Part shown: positions 23,104 to 35,830 of the stretch, one piece after another
How the letters are laid out: each line of letters starts with the position of its first letter
Numbering within the stretch: the stretch's first letter is position 1
From: Leucocoprinus leucothites
Taxonomy: Eukaryota > Basidiomycota > Agaricomycetes > Agaricales > Agaricaceae
Assembly: GCA_013368445.1 (NCBI GenBank)
Contig: JAACJO010000018.1
Location: forward strand, 248,001 to 312,000
DNA length: 64,000 bases
Direction of reading: 5' to 3'
The notes under the pieces: model-generated
What the model was told of the DNA's origin: nothing
Databases searched by the model: none
Seen by the model: only the letters and a program-made list of their open reading frames with translations
Position numbers and translations under genes: made by a program

Positions 23104-23739
23104 TTACTGATACACAGCCAACGCGTTCTTGAGTTTGTCTTCGAACTCCTTCTGGAGCACCTTCGCCTCTGTTTGTAATTCAGTCTGTGGAAAGAGGATT
23201 AGTTCATGGCTAAAAACACGGAACAACCTTGTTTAGACTGCGACGTACCGGGGCAGCATCAAGAAGAGCATTCACCAAGACCACCATGGCATCGTAATTC
23301 AACCTCAAGTCCTGAGCAATAAGTGCAGCGATGTTTCCGACAGGGAGGGCCTCAAGTAACGGCTTTTTCTGGATCGCATTGTCTACGATGTTATTCACCG
23401 ACTGCTGAACATCCCTGGCCAGCTTCAAAATCTTTCTTCCATCATCAACGGAGACCGGACGTTGGATGTTCTATCACAATGTCAGAGTTACCGATCATCA
23501 GATGTCAGGGTGAGATCAAGACTAGGGAACGGAAGGTTGGGGTTAGAACTTACAATGGCATACGGGGTGAGGATTTCGAGCCCTTCCTTGACTGCGAGGG
23601 CCTCGTTATGTATTTTCAATGCTTTTTCAGGGCCGTCGGTGGACTGAAAGCCCGAAGCGCTCGAGGACAGTGTCGAAATTCTGGGTATGACCAGCTCGAC
23701 CTGTTTCAAGGCATCCTGGACTGTGACTTTCACTGACAT
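23104..23739 (-). CDS. HsbA-like (hydrophobic surface-binding protein A fold) protein, copy 1
   Basis: Three exons on the minus strand (23739-23554, 23470-23249, 23184-23104) join in phase to 162 residues. The middle exon has the HsbA/cell-wall galactomannoprotein pattern: a helix, then VDNAIQKKPLLEALPVGNIA, then QDLRLNYDAMVVLVNALLD and AAP, with a C-terminal helix EFEDKLKNALAVYQ. In Aspergillus, HsbA is secreted and adsorbs to hydrophobic surfaces. Here the protein begins MSVKVTVQDALKQVELVIPR with no hydrophobic leader, so it appears intracellular or unconventionally exported. The whole protein is predicted helical. The paralogue at 58.5 kb has identical exon lengths (186, 222 and 81 nt). 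Confidence 0.75.
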
Positions 23740-23785
23740 TATTGTGATATGTGGGTTTGATTGGAGGGATCGTCAGAATAAGGTC

Positions 23786-23793
23786 TTTTTATA
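23786..23793 (-). promoter_or_regulatory. TATA box of HsbA-like gene 1
   Basis: TATAAAAA on the minus strand, about 50 bp before the start codon at 23739. This points to a strong, regulated promoter with a short leader. Confidence 0.55.
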
Positions 23794-23799
23794 CACGGC

Positions 23800-26378
23800 T
23801 TCATGCATAGATTGGCCTTGATAGTCACTGGTCAGATGAACACACCCGTTTAGCAACCTCAGCACTGCTAGTCTTCCGATTGTTACATGTTCGGCTCTGA
23901 TCCAAGCTCCTCATCTTCGAGTTGGACCCATGTGAAATTCATGCCAACGGCGCCTTGCTGTCGGTCGAGACTAGTCATTTAAGGATACGATTTGGACTTG
24001 ACGTTCCCGGATGCAGCGGTCATCAAACTGGCCTATACCTGCTAACAACTGGTATCACGAGGGATTTTCTTCCTTGTCTCATCGATAATCGCAATGCCGC
24101 GTGAGCCGACTGTCAGAGACCCTCCAAAGAAGGATATATGAGATGTCTTCGTAATACTGGAGTACGCCGTGAGGAGTCTCAATGAGGATTCGATCTATCC
24201 AGTGGCGAGATGGTGCTTTATTGATGCCTACCCAGGCGTCCAGTTCTGAGGGAAGCCACCGAAGCATATGACCCTCTATCGTCTTCGAAAAGGGTGGTGG
24301 ATATTTTGAGCAATGTCACCTGTCCAAACTAGCGGAAAGATGTCGTCTTTCGGCTCATCTACTAAGTAAGAACATATGCAAGGGCACATCGCAGTCGCCA
24401 GTGATAAGATGTTGTAGTCGCCATTCCCACGACAAGAGGATCGTCGTCTAATGTCGGGAATCGAGATTTGAGCTTCTTGATGAAAGAATTCCGAGATGGA
24501 CATCGCTGGAATGATGCAATAACCCAAAAAGCCTGTGGAAATGACTTATAAGGACTTAGTCATTCCGTCAGACCATTGTCGACTCGGAACAGAAATCGCA
24601 CACTCCACTTGTCCACTCCCAAAGTCGTTGAGAAAATCATGCCCCAAGCTGAAATACTTTACTCCTACACAAAATACGACGATAACCATCCATCACAACA
24701 AAATTTCCACCGGAACTCCCTCCTCTAATCTTGTAATACGCCTGCTCGTCGAATGATTGCCATTCAAGAATCAAAGACGCTTCTATGTCTTAGGGAATCA
24801 CGATCCTGCATTGTGGTACACTGGCACGCCTATTATCATATACTACTCCATTTTGTCTCGCTGAGTACTAGGGAATGGAGCTTGACGTGAAGCAGGGCAA
24901 AAGCTGGGACGGGAATCCGGCGTCGCTGGAGTAATTGCGTCTAAGCTTCTTACATCACTCTGATGGCTCGAACGACCTATTTTCCTATAATCCTCTCCAA
25001 AAATACGGAATCTGCCATTGAAAGTTTGTTTAGTCAACTAATTCCTCGCCTTATCCCAGCAGGCTCGTACCACAGTTCGAAGGATTGGGACTCCGACTAC
25101 ACAGTTGGATTCTGGGATTACGCGCTTATACCTGGATACTGGAAAATTTGACCCAGAATACCATTTCCATAGGCCTGTCTTCTATCGTCATTCCTTGTCT
25201 ACCTTTCTCCTCGACCACAAAATTCAACTGGCACCTATAGAAAATCCTGGAAAAGGGGGCATTATGCCCAGCTTCTCGTATTGACGAATTAAAATGCCCT
25301 CCAGAAAATAAGTCCACCCCGCACCTTCCCTCGACTCCTCCAGCTGGTTCCCTAATATCGGAAGCCAATGAGAGCACCACTTACTCCTCTCTCTCTGAAT
25401 GAAACTTGTTGAGATTGGGTTTTCCTTTCTTCTGTGTAACTTGTGTTCCAATCTGAATATCTCCGAGCACCCCCAAGTTGAATATTTAGGTGCTGAGGAA
25501 GACGAACTGTCAGTATGACTACTAGGATTGTTGTACCAAGAGCCTCACCGCTTCGAAGCCTGACGGGCTCGTGGAACCATTTTTGACTCCCGGGCCATTC
25601 AAGGTCAAACTCGATTGCATACATATGTTTTGAAAGCGTCAGAACGCCCACCCGCAGTCCAAACAATTTTTTGGAAGAACCTATCTCCACAGATGTTGAG
25701 AACGGCTGATGGTAAAAAATACAGGGAGAGCCTGGTTATTTATTCCGAGTAAGTAGGGGGTAATATTATTTTTGAATTTCAGAAAACCACGTTAGCTGTA
25801 ATATGCGGTCAATTATTCCTGACTTTGTCAGGTTGAAGGAGAGCACAAGCTAGCCAACTTAGACCGCGCATTCATCTTCGGCTCACTGTGGGAGCCAGTG
25901 TCTGTCCGAGTGTAAGTCATCACATAAAACACGCGAAGATGACAGGGGGGGGGGGGGGCTCGAAGTATACAGCCTGGGTACGATAAACCCTACTTAAAAA
26001 AGGGGAAAGGGGGGATCTACCGTCAAGGTACAACATAAAAATATCGCAATAAAGGTCACTGGAGGGAAAGCTAAAGGTTACCAGCCTAAAAAAACTGGAA
26101 GAAGGGCGGTAGAGAAGTTAGTCAGGTAACGCAAATAAAGTGCTTAAGCACAACGGTGAGAGGAAGCGCATATATGCAGTACGGTCCGTAAGTAGTAAGA
26201 AACAAATGATGGCGACGATGATGATGAGTGGGAAATAAATAGGACAAGGTTGCGCAGAGAAAAACAAGGCAAAAAAAAAGCGAAAAGAAATGTTCCACGG
26301 GAATGCTGTACGCCACAGTTGTCAATAATAATAAAAGTTCATCGAAAAGCGAAAGTCAATGACACGAAAGCATCGACA
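23800..26378. other. Long intergenic region with unassigned frames
   Basis: About 2.6 kb. Several minus-strand frames between 24.08 and 25.69 kb look moderately protein-like (for example LRWLPSELDAWVGINKAP near 24.24 kb and IFYRCQLNFVVEEKGRQG near 25.2 kb). I could not join them into one model and recognise no family. They may be a decayed gene. A G run lies at 25945-25958. Confidence 0.4.
25945..25958 (+). repeat. Homopolymer run of 14 G
   Basis: Fourteen consecutive G, followed within 60 bp by more G-rich sequence (GGGGAAAGGGGGG). Length is likely to vary between strains or be miscounted in assembly. Confidence 0.9.
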
Positions 26379-27562
26379 TCAAAGAACCAAGAACAGACCA
26401 GCAACACTGGCGAGTGCGATACTGATACCAGCGCCTCTAGTAAGACCAGCACTGAGAGCACCACTGGTGTTGGAAGAACCTAAAGTCGATGACGGGGAAG
26501 TTGATCCAGATACAGCCGCACCAGAGGATAGGGAGGCACTGGACAAGGTGAAAGTAGGAAGCACAGTCGTTGTTAAGCCAGACGGCCCGAGGGAAGGAAC
26601 TGAGTTGAGACTGCTGATGGGCGTCGAAGTCGTCGAACTTGGTGAAGATGAGGATGCTTGAATTGTGGAACCGGATGCCGACGTAGTTGTCGGTGAACTT
26701 GGGCTCCCCGTCGATGTCGTTGTCGTGGAACTGAGCCTGGAAGTTGAGGAAGAGGAAATGGTGCCAATGGTAATGGTGGACAAGACATCATCACTGGTTG
26801 TTGGTTTATTGCTGGTGTTGATGGATGAGGGAATGGGGATAGGAAGGATGGCAGTGGGATTGGGACTTTCGAATGAGCCTGTCATTTTATCCAGCCTAGT
26901 TGGATGAATAACAGAGTGAGATAAGTATGGCGGTGGTGAAGAGGGATATCACATACCGGAAGAAAGGGGAGAAAGCGGCGTAGGGAAGAGAGTTGTTTTG
27001 TTGCGCGGAAGTCGAGATGAAGGAGATATAGCTGGAAGGAATAATTGATTAGGTATAGTGGATAGTGGAGCTGGGTAAATGAAAAAAACGCACTAGGTGT
27101 CCGAATTAGGCCCAGCAGCAGGCATTGGCTATCGATTCAACGTGGGGTCAGCAAGGCGGGTTAAGAATTTGAGAAATACGACGTACGGTAAAAATCAGCG
27201 AATGTTCCCGGGAAACGTCGACCGGCTTGATGGTCTGGACCAGTTTCTAGATAGACAGGTAAGATTGGGGAGACAGAAAGAAGAAATAAAAGGACGAACT
27301 TGATTTCCAGTATACAAACCAGCCGTAATTACTCCAATTTCAGACAAGAGAGGATGCGAGCCGTCGTCGAGCCAGGTTACGGTACATGGTTCACCGCCAT
27401 GGCATACCGATCCCTGCTTAGGATCGACAATCTGAAAGAAGAGTAAAGTCAGGGTAATGCCTTGGATTAAGAGGGATGACGACACACCCAAAGCCCAGCT
27501 TGTACGCAGAGAAAGTATTCGAATGCGAGGAGAGTAAGGAAGAAATTGACTACTGGAAGCAT
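26379..27562 (-). CDS. Kre9/KNH1-family GPI-anchored Ser/Thr-rich protein, copy 1
   Basis: Six minus-strand exons (27562-27488, 27431-27300, 27246-27187, 27128-27094, 27031-26957, 26895-26379) join in phase to 297 residues. A signal peptide (MLPVVNFFLTLLAFEYFLCV) is followed by the Kre9/KNH1 (Ser-Thr-rich GPI-anchored membrane family) domain: GGEPCTVTWLDDGSHPLLSE, GLYTGNQ, KPVDVSREHSLIFTP and AGPNSDTYYISF. Then comes a ~150-residue Ser/Thr-rich stalk, and a C-terminal GLTRGAGISIALASVAGLFL tail fitting GPI attachment. In yeast, Kre9/Knh1 act in beta-1,6-glucan assembly; basidiomycete relatives are cell-surface proteins of unknown role. The ATG at 27562 was chosen because it gives the signal peptide. 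Confidence 0.88.
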
Positions 27563-28358
27563 GCTTAGGCACAAGGGAGCGAGTGTGTGTGTTTATAATG
27601 AGCGTGGTTGAACGGGGCTCGAAGACCAAAATGCTTCGAGGAGGAATGAATGGAAAACGATGAAGATGTCGGTGCTGAGATAAGCGTGGCGATTGTCGTG
27701 TAGTCAGAAGATGGAGTCGTCGCTATGATAAAATGATGATGATGAAATCGTTTCTAGTCGTCAAGGGGTGTTCTTGTTGAGAAGAGGAGACAGCCTGCTA
27801 AACTTGGAAATTCAGCTTTTGACCCGGTTACTCCTTTGGGCAGGTGATTCGCACGTGCACGTGTGTTGCCTCCAAGTACGTCAGTGGCAACTTGTGGTGA
27901 TCATATATTCCTTGGGGTCTTCAGCGGAATGTTTGTGGCTGGAATCGAGGGCGCTGAATGAGACCAGAAGCCGACATTTCTGTAGTCTTTTTTTGAGGAG
28001 TAACAGACCCGGGAGTGAAAGTGAAAGAGCGACGAATTCACATGACCCTGATACAAGCTTTCCCACTCAAGTTTACTCCTCATTAACTCCGGACCCCGCA
28101 CTCAGCCACTGTGCAGTGTGGCCCTTTAGTGCCGTACTATCCGGCTATAAAGAGAGGTAAATCTGATTGAGTGACTCTAAACTCAGTGATAAAACCTCAG
28201 CCTAACCAGTAATTAGAAGCGTGGCACCGAGGGCCGCAGGACATCAAATATCATCCACACTTCGTCTCTTCCCGCCTCTACTTGAACTCGAACATTCTCA
28301 TGTCCTCGTCTTTCCTCCTCTAAACCTCGTCCCACCACATCCTATTTTCTTCATCTCC
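27563..28358. other. Divergent intergenic region
   Basis: About 800 bp between the divergent Kre9-like and MoCF genes. Open frames here are short and unlike known proteins; the region must hold both promoters. Confidence 0.5.
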
Positions 28359-30025
28359 ATGCGCCCATCCGTCAAACTCAGCGCCGTACACTTTTCACCT
28401 CTGACACTCGCGCATTCTCGGGCGCGCTTAACGACAGCCAGTTCTCATCCCAGAATAACACCAACTGTCTACCCTGCGTTCTTTTACAACTCTCTTCCTA
28501 CGCGCACGATGTCCTCGCCATCCTCACCTGTCGCTGCACCTGCTGCTACGCTGAACTCCTACGACGCTGTACCGCCTCCCCCGCCAATAACCTTTCCGAG
28601 ATCACCGGTTCCGGGGAATCCGTTAGGGGAAGGGAAGTTTATCAGAACTGCTGCTGCGTTGATCATCGGGTGCGTTCGTACTTCGCATTCTTCTCTTTGT
28701 TGTGTCGAATCTGTGGCACTGATTTGCTTTTTATAAAGGGACGAGATACTTAACGGCAAGACACACGATCGCAACTCACATGTCTTTGCTCAGTACTGCT
28801 TTGAACACGGCGTCGACTTGTACGTGTAAACATTTCCTACTCTCTTACCCGGGTTGCACTAAACGTGACAATTTGATTTGATTTCAGAAAACGGATCGAG
28901 GTTGTAGCTGATGATGAGGAAGAGATGTGAGCACCCTATATCTGGGCACGCGACCTTGGTCCTCATTCATCAAACAGCATCGAGGCAAGCAGACGGCTAA
29001 CCGAGAAATACGACTTTGTCGTCACAAGTGGTGGAATTGGTCCTACACACGATGGTCAGTGCATCCACTCCCCCCTTCATCCCGATTAAACCATCCCATC
29101 CATAAGCCAATCTCACGTTTTGCATTTGAAAGACATCACATACCAATCACTCGCAAAATCATTCAACCAACCCCTCCGATACCACCAAGACGCAGTTCAC
29201 CGCTTAACAGAAATGACAAAGCACAGACCATGGGTGCAACAACAAAACGAAGAGCAACGTACCGCTACTCTACGAATGGCGTTATTACCGGAAGGAAATG
29301 AGACGGAGATTTTGTTTGTTGGAGAGGATCTTTGGGTGGTGAGTTTTCATTTATCAGGAACCTTCTGTAGTCGCGTTGCTGAGTTGGAACAATGATAGCC
29401 TGTGGTTCGGCTAAAGGGAAGATTGTGCGTGTTACCGGGAATACCTGGTTTGTTCCATAAACTTTTGAGGCTGTTGACCCCGTATATACCGTTACCGCCA
29501 AAGTCGGAGCGACCTTTGCGTATACAGATTTTCACTGAGTGAGCATATTGTCTTTATGTTTTGTCTCTCAGAAGTGCTTATGTCTCTCTTTTTCGGATAG
29601 TCGTGCGGAATCATTAATCGCTCCGTACCTCACCTCTCTTCAAGCCCGGCTAAAACCAAATGGGATCCAAGTCGGTTCTTATCCTATCCTCGGCCAAGGC
29701 GTTTTCGTCAGTCTCATAGGACGTGATCTGCCCACTCCTGCTTCCTCTGGTAAATTCTCACCTACTACTTATCATTTATACAAAAATCTGACCTAACTGT
29801 CTGTCATCGCGTGTAGATGATAACGGAAATGGTAAAGCTCAGGCTCGAATCTGGTTAGCAGAAGTTGCGAGAGAAGTGGAGAAGGAAGTGGGTGGGAAGG
29901 TGGTGAGTGAGGAAGAGGTGGCGTTGAAGAGAGAGAGGAGTTCGTCGAGTTTGTCGTTGTCCCTTACGAGTAGCAGTGGTGGTAGTGGTAATGTGAAGGT
30001 TGAGGGGGAGAAAGCGAAGATATGA
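28359..30025 (+). CDS. MoCF/CinA-like molybdopterin-binding domain protein (FAD synthase-like N-domain), likely mitochondrial
   Basis: Eight exons (28359-28669, 28739-28819, 28888-28926, 28978-29054, 29133-29338, 29399-29538, 29601-29749, 29817-30025) join in phase to 403 residues. The MoCF_biosynth fold is clear: [49 protein letters not shown] and [10 protein letters not shown] second half follows: [40 protein letters not shown] and VSLIGRD. In eukaryotes this domain occurs alone or in FAD synthase, as a hydrolase-like module on nucleotide cofactors. From 28359 the leader has Arg, Ser and Thr but almost no acidic residues and looks like a mitochondrial presequence; an internal ATG at 28509 would give a cytosolic form. 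The C-terminus is a Ser-rich tail. A decayed copy lies at 34.2-35.8 kb. Confidence 0.88.
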
Positions 30026-30239
30026 TTGTTGAGTGGGTTTTTCATTACTGTGTGTTGTTTTATTAAGGGTCCTTTTGTATGTCGGTTGGAATGAAATTCT
30101 TAGGATGTTTGGACATTACATACAATAATGTTGTTTGAATGATTCCAGTCCGGCGTGAGGTGGTTGCAGGTCCTCGCAGTGACGGCATCGTTCAGGACAA
30201 AGGCATTGTACCTTTGTTAATTCGAGTAGAAGGTCGCGG

Positions 30240-31193
30240 CGCGATCGAACTTTTTTTTTTGCTGCTTGGCGAACCGGATCAAATATCACGACGATTAACA
30301 AGCATTAGACGAGCGTTTGCCGCATTATCTCGTTCTCGTGAGTGTTCGCTGGCTTTCAAAAGTTTATTACTTGGAAGAAGTTGGGTCAGCTACCACAGGC
30401 GCTTAGTTTTGATTGGCTATTGAAGTCGCGGACCAAAAAAGGTACAGCGCGTCGTCTGGCGAATCAATGCCAAATCATCTCAGCCAGTTCCGGTCGCAGT
30501 AAGGCTATCAAGAATCCTATCGCGGGCATACAACCAACACTAATAAGGTCGTTCACAGTGCTATATCTATACCAGTTAACTATTTTAGACAATTGGCGCC
30601 ATTATTGTCCGAGTAGGGTCATCCACATGTCAATAGTAGCCTAGCTTGGGCTGACCTATCTCGTGACCTTTTTTTTTTTTACCAACTTAGAAAAAGTTGG
30701 AAGTCCGTAAAGTTGGGGCTGGACTGAAATCGAGCTTGAAAGTACGATTTCTCTTCGACCTCCTTCCTCAATTCGGATCGACGCCATACAAAGATCACGA
30801 AATATCTGATCCCAGGCTCCTTCCAACAAGCAAATCTATGGACCTCATAGTCAAGTCTTGCTGCTCTTACTAGTAGTACTTGTCCTAGGAGGTATCACGC
30901 GTATGGTTGCGGCGCTTTCGAGAGTTCCGGTCAACATTTGGCCATCCGACTGAAGGCCGTGTCAGAACGTCGTTGCGCTCTGCTAGCTAGTAAGGGCACC
31001 TTGGGTTCAAAAATCCCACAGTGTTCTATTTTGTGCACTCGCTCTAAGTCTTGCACAGGAGATGCATCACGTGCATTACCACCCACTTGACGGTTTCCAG
31101 TTCATCATGATGCTGTGAGTCTCTGCTCAAGCCTTTTTAGTGTGAGGGTGGGGCGCACACGCTACGCCCTGCATCAGCTCTCTGCTTACCACA
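30240..31193 (+). repeat. Spacer/promoter segment S1, duplicated element
   Basis: Non-coding segment between the MoCF gene and NACHT copy B. Parts recur at 33.64-34.13 kb (for example TACGATTTCTCTTCGACC and CAACATTTGGCCATC), at 36.13-36.48 kb and at 40.86-41.2 kb (GGATCAAATATCACGACG; CACAGGAGATGCATCA). It carries the promoter of the downstream NACHT gene. A T run lies near 30670. Confidence 0.65.
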
Positions 31194-33305
31194 ATGTCAA
31201 TCTTTCCGAACTCCCATGGCTTTCAAGTCGCCGGCTCCAGCTTCACTACCATCGACCAGCGGACTTCAACCCTCAATATTCATAACCCGCACAATACCAC
31301 CAACAACTCCATCCAAGGCGTACACGCCAACTATGTGGAAAATATCAACTTAGCTCCGTCCAACAGAGCTGGTATGAGGGCTCATTCACACATATCAAAC
31401 TCTAACTAACATGTTTTCCAAGGGCTTCGCGAGTTATTGGCCCACTCTATTCCTGGTGCGACTCACGACTCTTCAGACCGATACCCCCCTCCCCTCTGCT
31501 ATCCCGGAACTCGCCAAGACTTCATCAACCTACTCACAAAGTGGGGTCGAAACGCCTCCTCGGACCACCCCGAACGTCTGGCCTGGATGAAAGGTCCTGC
31601 TGGGGTCGGTAAATCAGCCATAGCCCAGTCTACAGCTCAAGCGCTTGGTAATAAACTAGGCGCCACATTCTTTTTCTCGCGTCCGAATCGCCGCGACAAT
31701 CCACACCGTTTCTTCACCTCGATCGCTTATCAGCTTGCCGTGAAGCTGCAAGCCTTTAGAGACTTCCTTGACCAGAAGATACAGCATGACCCCACCATTG
31801 TCACGAAATCCTTACCGCTCCAGTTCAATGAGCTCCTGATCGCCCCAGTTCGTGCGCTGAAGCAACAGGGAAAGGGTCTCCCGGACATGGCTATTTTTGT
31901 CGATGGACTCGACGAATGTAGGGGGGAAGCTGCACAGCAGGAGATTGTCATGCTTGTCGCACAGTCTCTTCGAGATGGAGACACTCCCTTCCGTTGGATC
32001 TTTTTTAGTCGCCTCGAACCCACCCTCGTTTCAACATTCAACCGCCCGGAAATCAAACCATTTACTGCTCAATTTGAGCTTACGGTTACACGTGAACTCG
32101 ACCCGCAGATACACCACTTCCTAGCTTCGAGATTGAAAGAGATCAGAGAAAAGTATGATCTCGACGAATCTTGGCCCACAGGCGAAGATCTCCGTACACT
32201 CGTAGAGATTTCTGCTGGACTGTTTGCATGCGCACACGCGATAGCTCTTTACATTGAGGACCCGGAGGGTGAAGCCACGCCGAAGAAACAGCTAAATGTT
32301 GTCCTAGGACTGGCCTTGCGGATTAAGATCGAGAGTGGTTCAAAGCACCCGCTTTCACCACTAGACTTGTTCTACACGCTCATCCTAGAACGCATTCACC
32401 AGAAGAAATTCGCAGATCTACAGCTGATTCTTCTCACCACTCGCTTGAGTCCTTTACATGACATGTTCACACAAACTATTGCATATGCAAACTTGCTTGG
32501 ACATTCGCGGGAGGATTTTTTCGTCATATGTCGATCTCTCCATGCCGTCATGAAAGTGGACGCCGATCGCATGACCTTCTATCATGCGTCCTTCATGGAT
32601 TTCCTCGAGGATCCAACTCGATCGGGTGAACGCTGTATCTGGTCTGCTGGCCCAAGGCTTTTGCGCCATATAATGCGATCTCTAAACAGTACTCGACTTG
32701 GTGAGTCATAGCTCACATGATCTGCTATCTCAAACCTTCTCACTCGTGCCATCGTTTATTCAGGACCCAACCTTGAGCCTGTGCCACCTCTCTCGTGGAG
32801 AGTGCCCTCAGCGTCTGTAGACCATTTTGTTCAATACAGGAACCTTAGTTCCATATTTCTTGAGCTCTTTCTTTTGATGGTCCTACGCAAAATCCAAGAT
32901 GATGAAACCTATGGACTTGTGAAGGAATTTGATTTCAGGAGACTTGGCTTACGAGGGGGAATCCCCACTGTGTCGGGAAAGGGCTACAACACCAATGAGC
33001 TACTTATTCAAGTAAGTTCACTATCCGAGAATATATTATACCCCCCATCGAACCGAAAGCCTCTTCTATAGCTCAAAACGGTTGAGTTCCGTAATTTCAT
33101 CCAACCGCTTCGGCTGAAAAATGCATTTCGACTCTTCTCAAAGCTATTTGATAAGAATTCCTCGAGATATTTTGCTGTTGGTGGTGGCAAGAAAAAAGTA
33201 ATCCTGACGATATATACCAATCACTCGTCGAAGGCTGTCAGTGCCTGGTTTGATGTGTACTCCGAGAGCACAATGAAGGAACTCAGGAAGGAACTCAGTT
33301 CTTAG
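31194..33305 (+). CDS. Short NACHT STAND NTPase, copy B
   Basis: Exons 31194-31371, 31423-32700, 32764-33011 and 33072-33305 join in phase to 645 residues. NACHT proteins are STAND NTPases that oligomerise on sensing a ligand; in fungi many act in self/non-self recognition and cell death. Residues 1-60 are an Asn/His-rich leader (NFTTID-type, NIHNPHNTTNN). The P-loop is GPAGVGKSA (117-125) and Walker B is AIFVDGLDEC (216-225), with sensor-like FRWIFFSRLEP. A helical region follows (LLGHSREDFFVICRSLHAV, FYHASFMDFLEDPTRSGE), as in other Agaricomycete NACHTs. There are no WD40, ankyrin or TPR repeats. Instead a ~160-residue C-terminal module ends FDVYSESTMKELRKELSS. Intron 1 uses an AAG acceptor. 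Copies C and D lie downstream in the same direction. Confidence 0.9.
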
Positions 33306-34169
33306 AGTGGTGTGCTAGGGGTAGATCTACGGACCTATGACTCGGATGACTAGTCTATGGCTGAGCCCAATGACGCCAGAGAGGCCTGTAGGATTCACTG
33401 CCTACCCTGTATGCCTTATTAAAACTATGTGTATGCTACTTCATATGGTGCCGGCCGATTGCTAAGAGAGACTAGTGCGAAAATAACCACCCAACCTTTG
33501 TAAACGGCGGTCTCACTAAGTTAGCGCATTACCTCGGCCTCAAAAATGTACACAGACTTGGAAAATAGACGTCGAGTCAGCCACTATATGCGCCTATCCT
33601 TGATTAATTGTTGTTATGGGCCATGCCCGTCTCTCCTGGGCTCGAATCAAAAAAAGGTGCAGTGGGTCATCGGCTGAATCAGCAGGTCACCTCGGCCGGC
33701 TGCAGTCCTGGTCAGATAACGGGGAATAAGAGAAAGGAGAATCTCACTCAGGACATCTGACCAACGATACTCCGCAATACAGTCATTCACAGACTCACAG
33801 TACTGTACCTAACTTGAGCCTGAACTGCCGCTCGTGGCGCTTAGCTTGAATCGCAGTGTTTGAGCTCAAATTATCTCGTGACTTTTTTCCCAGCTCGGAA
33901 AAAGAAGGAAGTCCGAAAAAGTCGAGTACGATTTCTCTTCGACCCAAACTGATTCGTCATCATACAAGAGCTGCGAAATATCGGATCCTGTTTCTTTCAA
34001 CAAGCAACTCACCGGATACTATAACCAAGTCTTGTCGCTCTTGGTCTTAACCTAAGTAGGAATGATCGGTTATGCGGTTGTGGTGCTATTGAAAACTCTG
34101 GTCAATGTTTGGCCATCTGACCGGAGGTCACGTTAGGGCATCTTGTCCTCGTTTTCCCTCTAACCTTGC
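33306..34169 (+). repeat. 3' flank of copy B plus spacer segment S2
   Basis: 33350-33480 matches the 3' flank of copy D (43450-43565; shared GGATTCACTG, AAAACTATGTG and GGCCGATTGCTAAG). From about 33640 to 34130 it matches S1 at 30.42-30.96 kb. S1 leads to a NACHT gene, but S2 runs directly into a MoCF pseudogene, so the junction near 34.15 kb is a recombination or deletion point. Confidence 0.6.
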
Positions 34170-35830
34170 CTACCATGCCCTGTTCTCTTAACCTGAACGC
34201 GCCCATCCGTTAAACTCAATGCCGTACGCTTTTTGTTTCTGGTGCTCGCGCGTTCCCGGGCTCGCTGAACGGCAGCCTGTTCTATCCCAGAATAACGCCA
34301 GCTGTCTACCATATGTCCTCTTATAACTCTCTTCCTACATGATGCTGTCCTCTCCGTCCTCGCCCGCCGCTGCTGCTGCACTAAACTCACATGGTGCTGT
34401 ACCACTTCCTTCGCCAATAACTTTTTCCGAGATCATCAGTTCCGAAGAATTCATTAGGAGAAGAGAAGTTTATGAGGACTGCTGTCGCTTTGATCGTTGG
34501 GTGCATCTGGGCTTCGCGTTCTTTTTGTTATCTCGAACCTGTGACGCTGATTTGCTTTTTTTCGTAAAGGGACGAGATACTCAACGGCAAGACACACGAT
34601 TGTAACTTGCACATCTTTGCTCAGTATTGCTTTCAACACGATATTGACTTGTGTGTGTATCCATTTCTTATTCTTACCCGAGTTGTACTGAACGTGATGT
34701 TTTGTTTTGATTTCAGAAAATGGACCGAGGTCGTAGCTGATGATGAGGAAGAGATGTGAGCACCCGCGACCTTGGTCCTCATCCGTCAAACAACATCGAG
34801 GCAAGCGCCTGACTAACTGAGAAATAGGACTCTGTCGTCTCAAGTGGCGGGATTGGTCCTACGCACGATGGTCAGTGCATCCACTCATCCCAATTAAACC
34901 ACCCATCCATAAGCCAATCTCACGTTTTGTATTTCAAAGACATCAAATACCAATCATTCGCGAAATCATTCAACTAACCCCTTCGATACCACCAAGACAC
35001 AGTTCATCGCTTAATATAAATAGCGGGACACAGACCATGGGTGAAGCAACACAACGAAGAACGGCGTACCGCTACTCTGCGAATGGCATTATTACCCGAA
35101 GGAAATGAAACGGAGATTTTGTAAGTAGGGGAGGATCTTTGGGTGGTGAGTTTTTATTTTCAGAACCCGAGTAGTTCTCTGTGGTCGCGTTGCTGAGTTG
35201 GTGGGATGATAACCTGTTGTTCGGCTAAAGGGAAGATTGTGTGTGTTACCGAGTATACCTGGCTTGTTCCACAGACTTTTGAGGCTCTTGACGCCTTATG
35301 TGCCGTTACCGCCAAAATCGGAGCGACATTTGTATATACAAATCTTTACTGAGTGAGTGTGTTGTCTCGTCAGAAGTGCTTATGTCTCTCTTTTTCGGAT
35401 AGTCGTGCGGAATCATCAATCACTCCGTACCTCACCTCTCTTCAGTCCGACTAAAACCAAACGGGATTCAAGTCGGTTCTTACCCTATCCTCGGCCAACG
35501 CATTTTCGTCAGTCTCATAGGACGTGATTTGCCCACTTCTGCTTCCTCTGGTAAATTCTCACTTACTACTTATCATTTATACAAAAATCTGACCCGACTG
35601 TCTGTCATCGCATGTGGAGGATAATGGCAATGGTAAAGTTCAGGGCTCTGATCTGGTTAGCAGAAGTCGCGAGAGAAGTTGAAAGGGAAGTTAGTGGGAA
35701 GGTTGTGAGTGAGGAGGAGGTGACGTTGAGGAGGGAGAGGAGTTCATCGAGTTTGTCGTTGTCCCTTACGAGTATCAGTGGTGGCAGTGGTAGCAATGTG
35801 AAGGTTGAGGGGGAGAAAGCGAAGATATGA
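34170..35830 (+). pseudogene. Decayed copy of the MoCF-domain gene
   Basis: Aligns along its length with the intact gene at 28.36-30.03 kb, introns included, ending at the same AAGATATGA. It cannot be translated: an extra T in the T run near 34425 shifts frame in exon 1. The former fifth exon has a stop (ATAAATAG near 35025) and another where TTTGTTTGTTGG became TTTTGTAAGTAG near 35125, and exon 7 has lost bases near 35445. The mitochondrial-type leader is also degraded. It arose by segmental duplication with neighbouring spacers, not by retroposition, since introns are kept. Confidence 0.85.

Noticed and set aside
26665..26907. Val/Gly-rich plus-strand frames
   Set aside because: Antisense of the Ser/Thr-rich stalk of Kre9-like copy 1.
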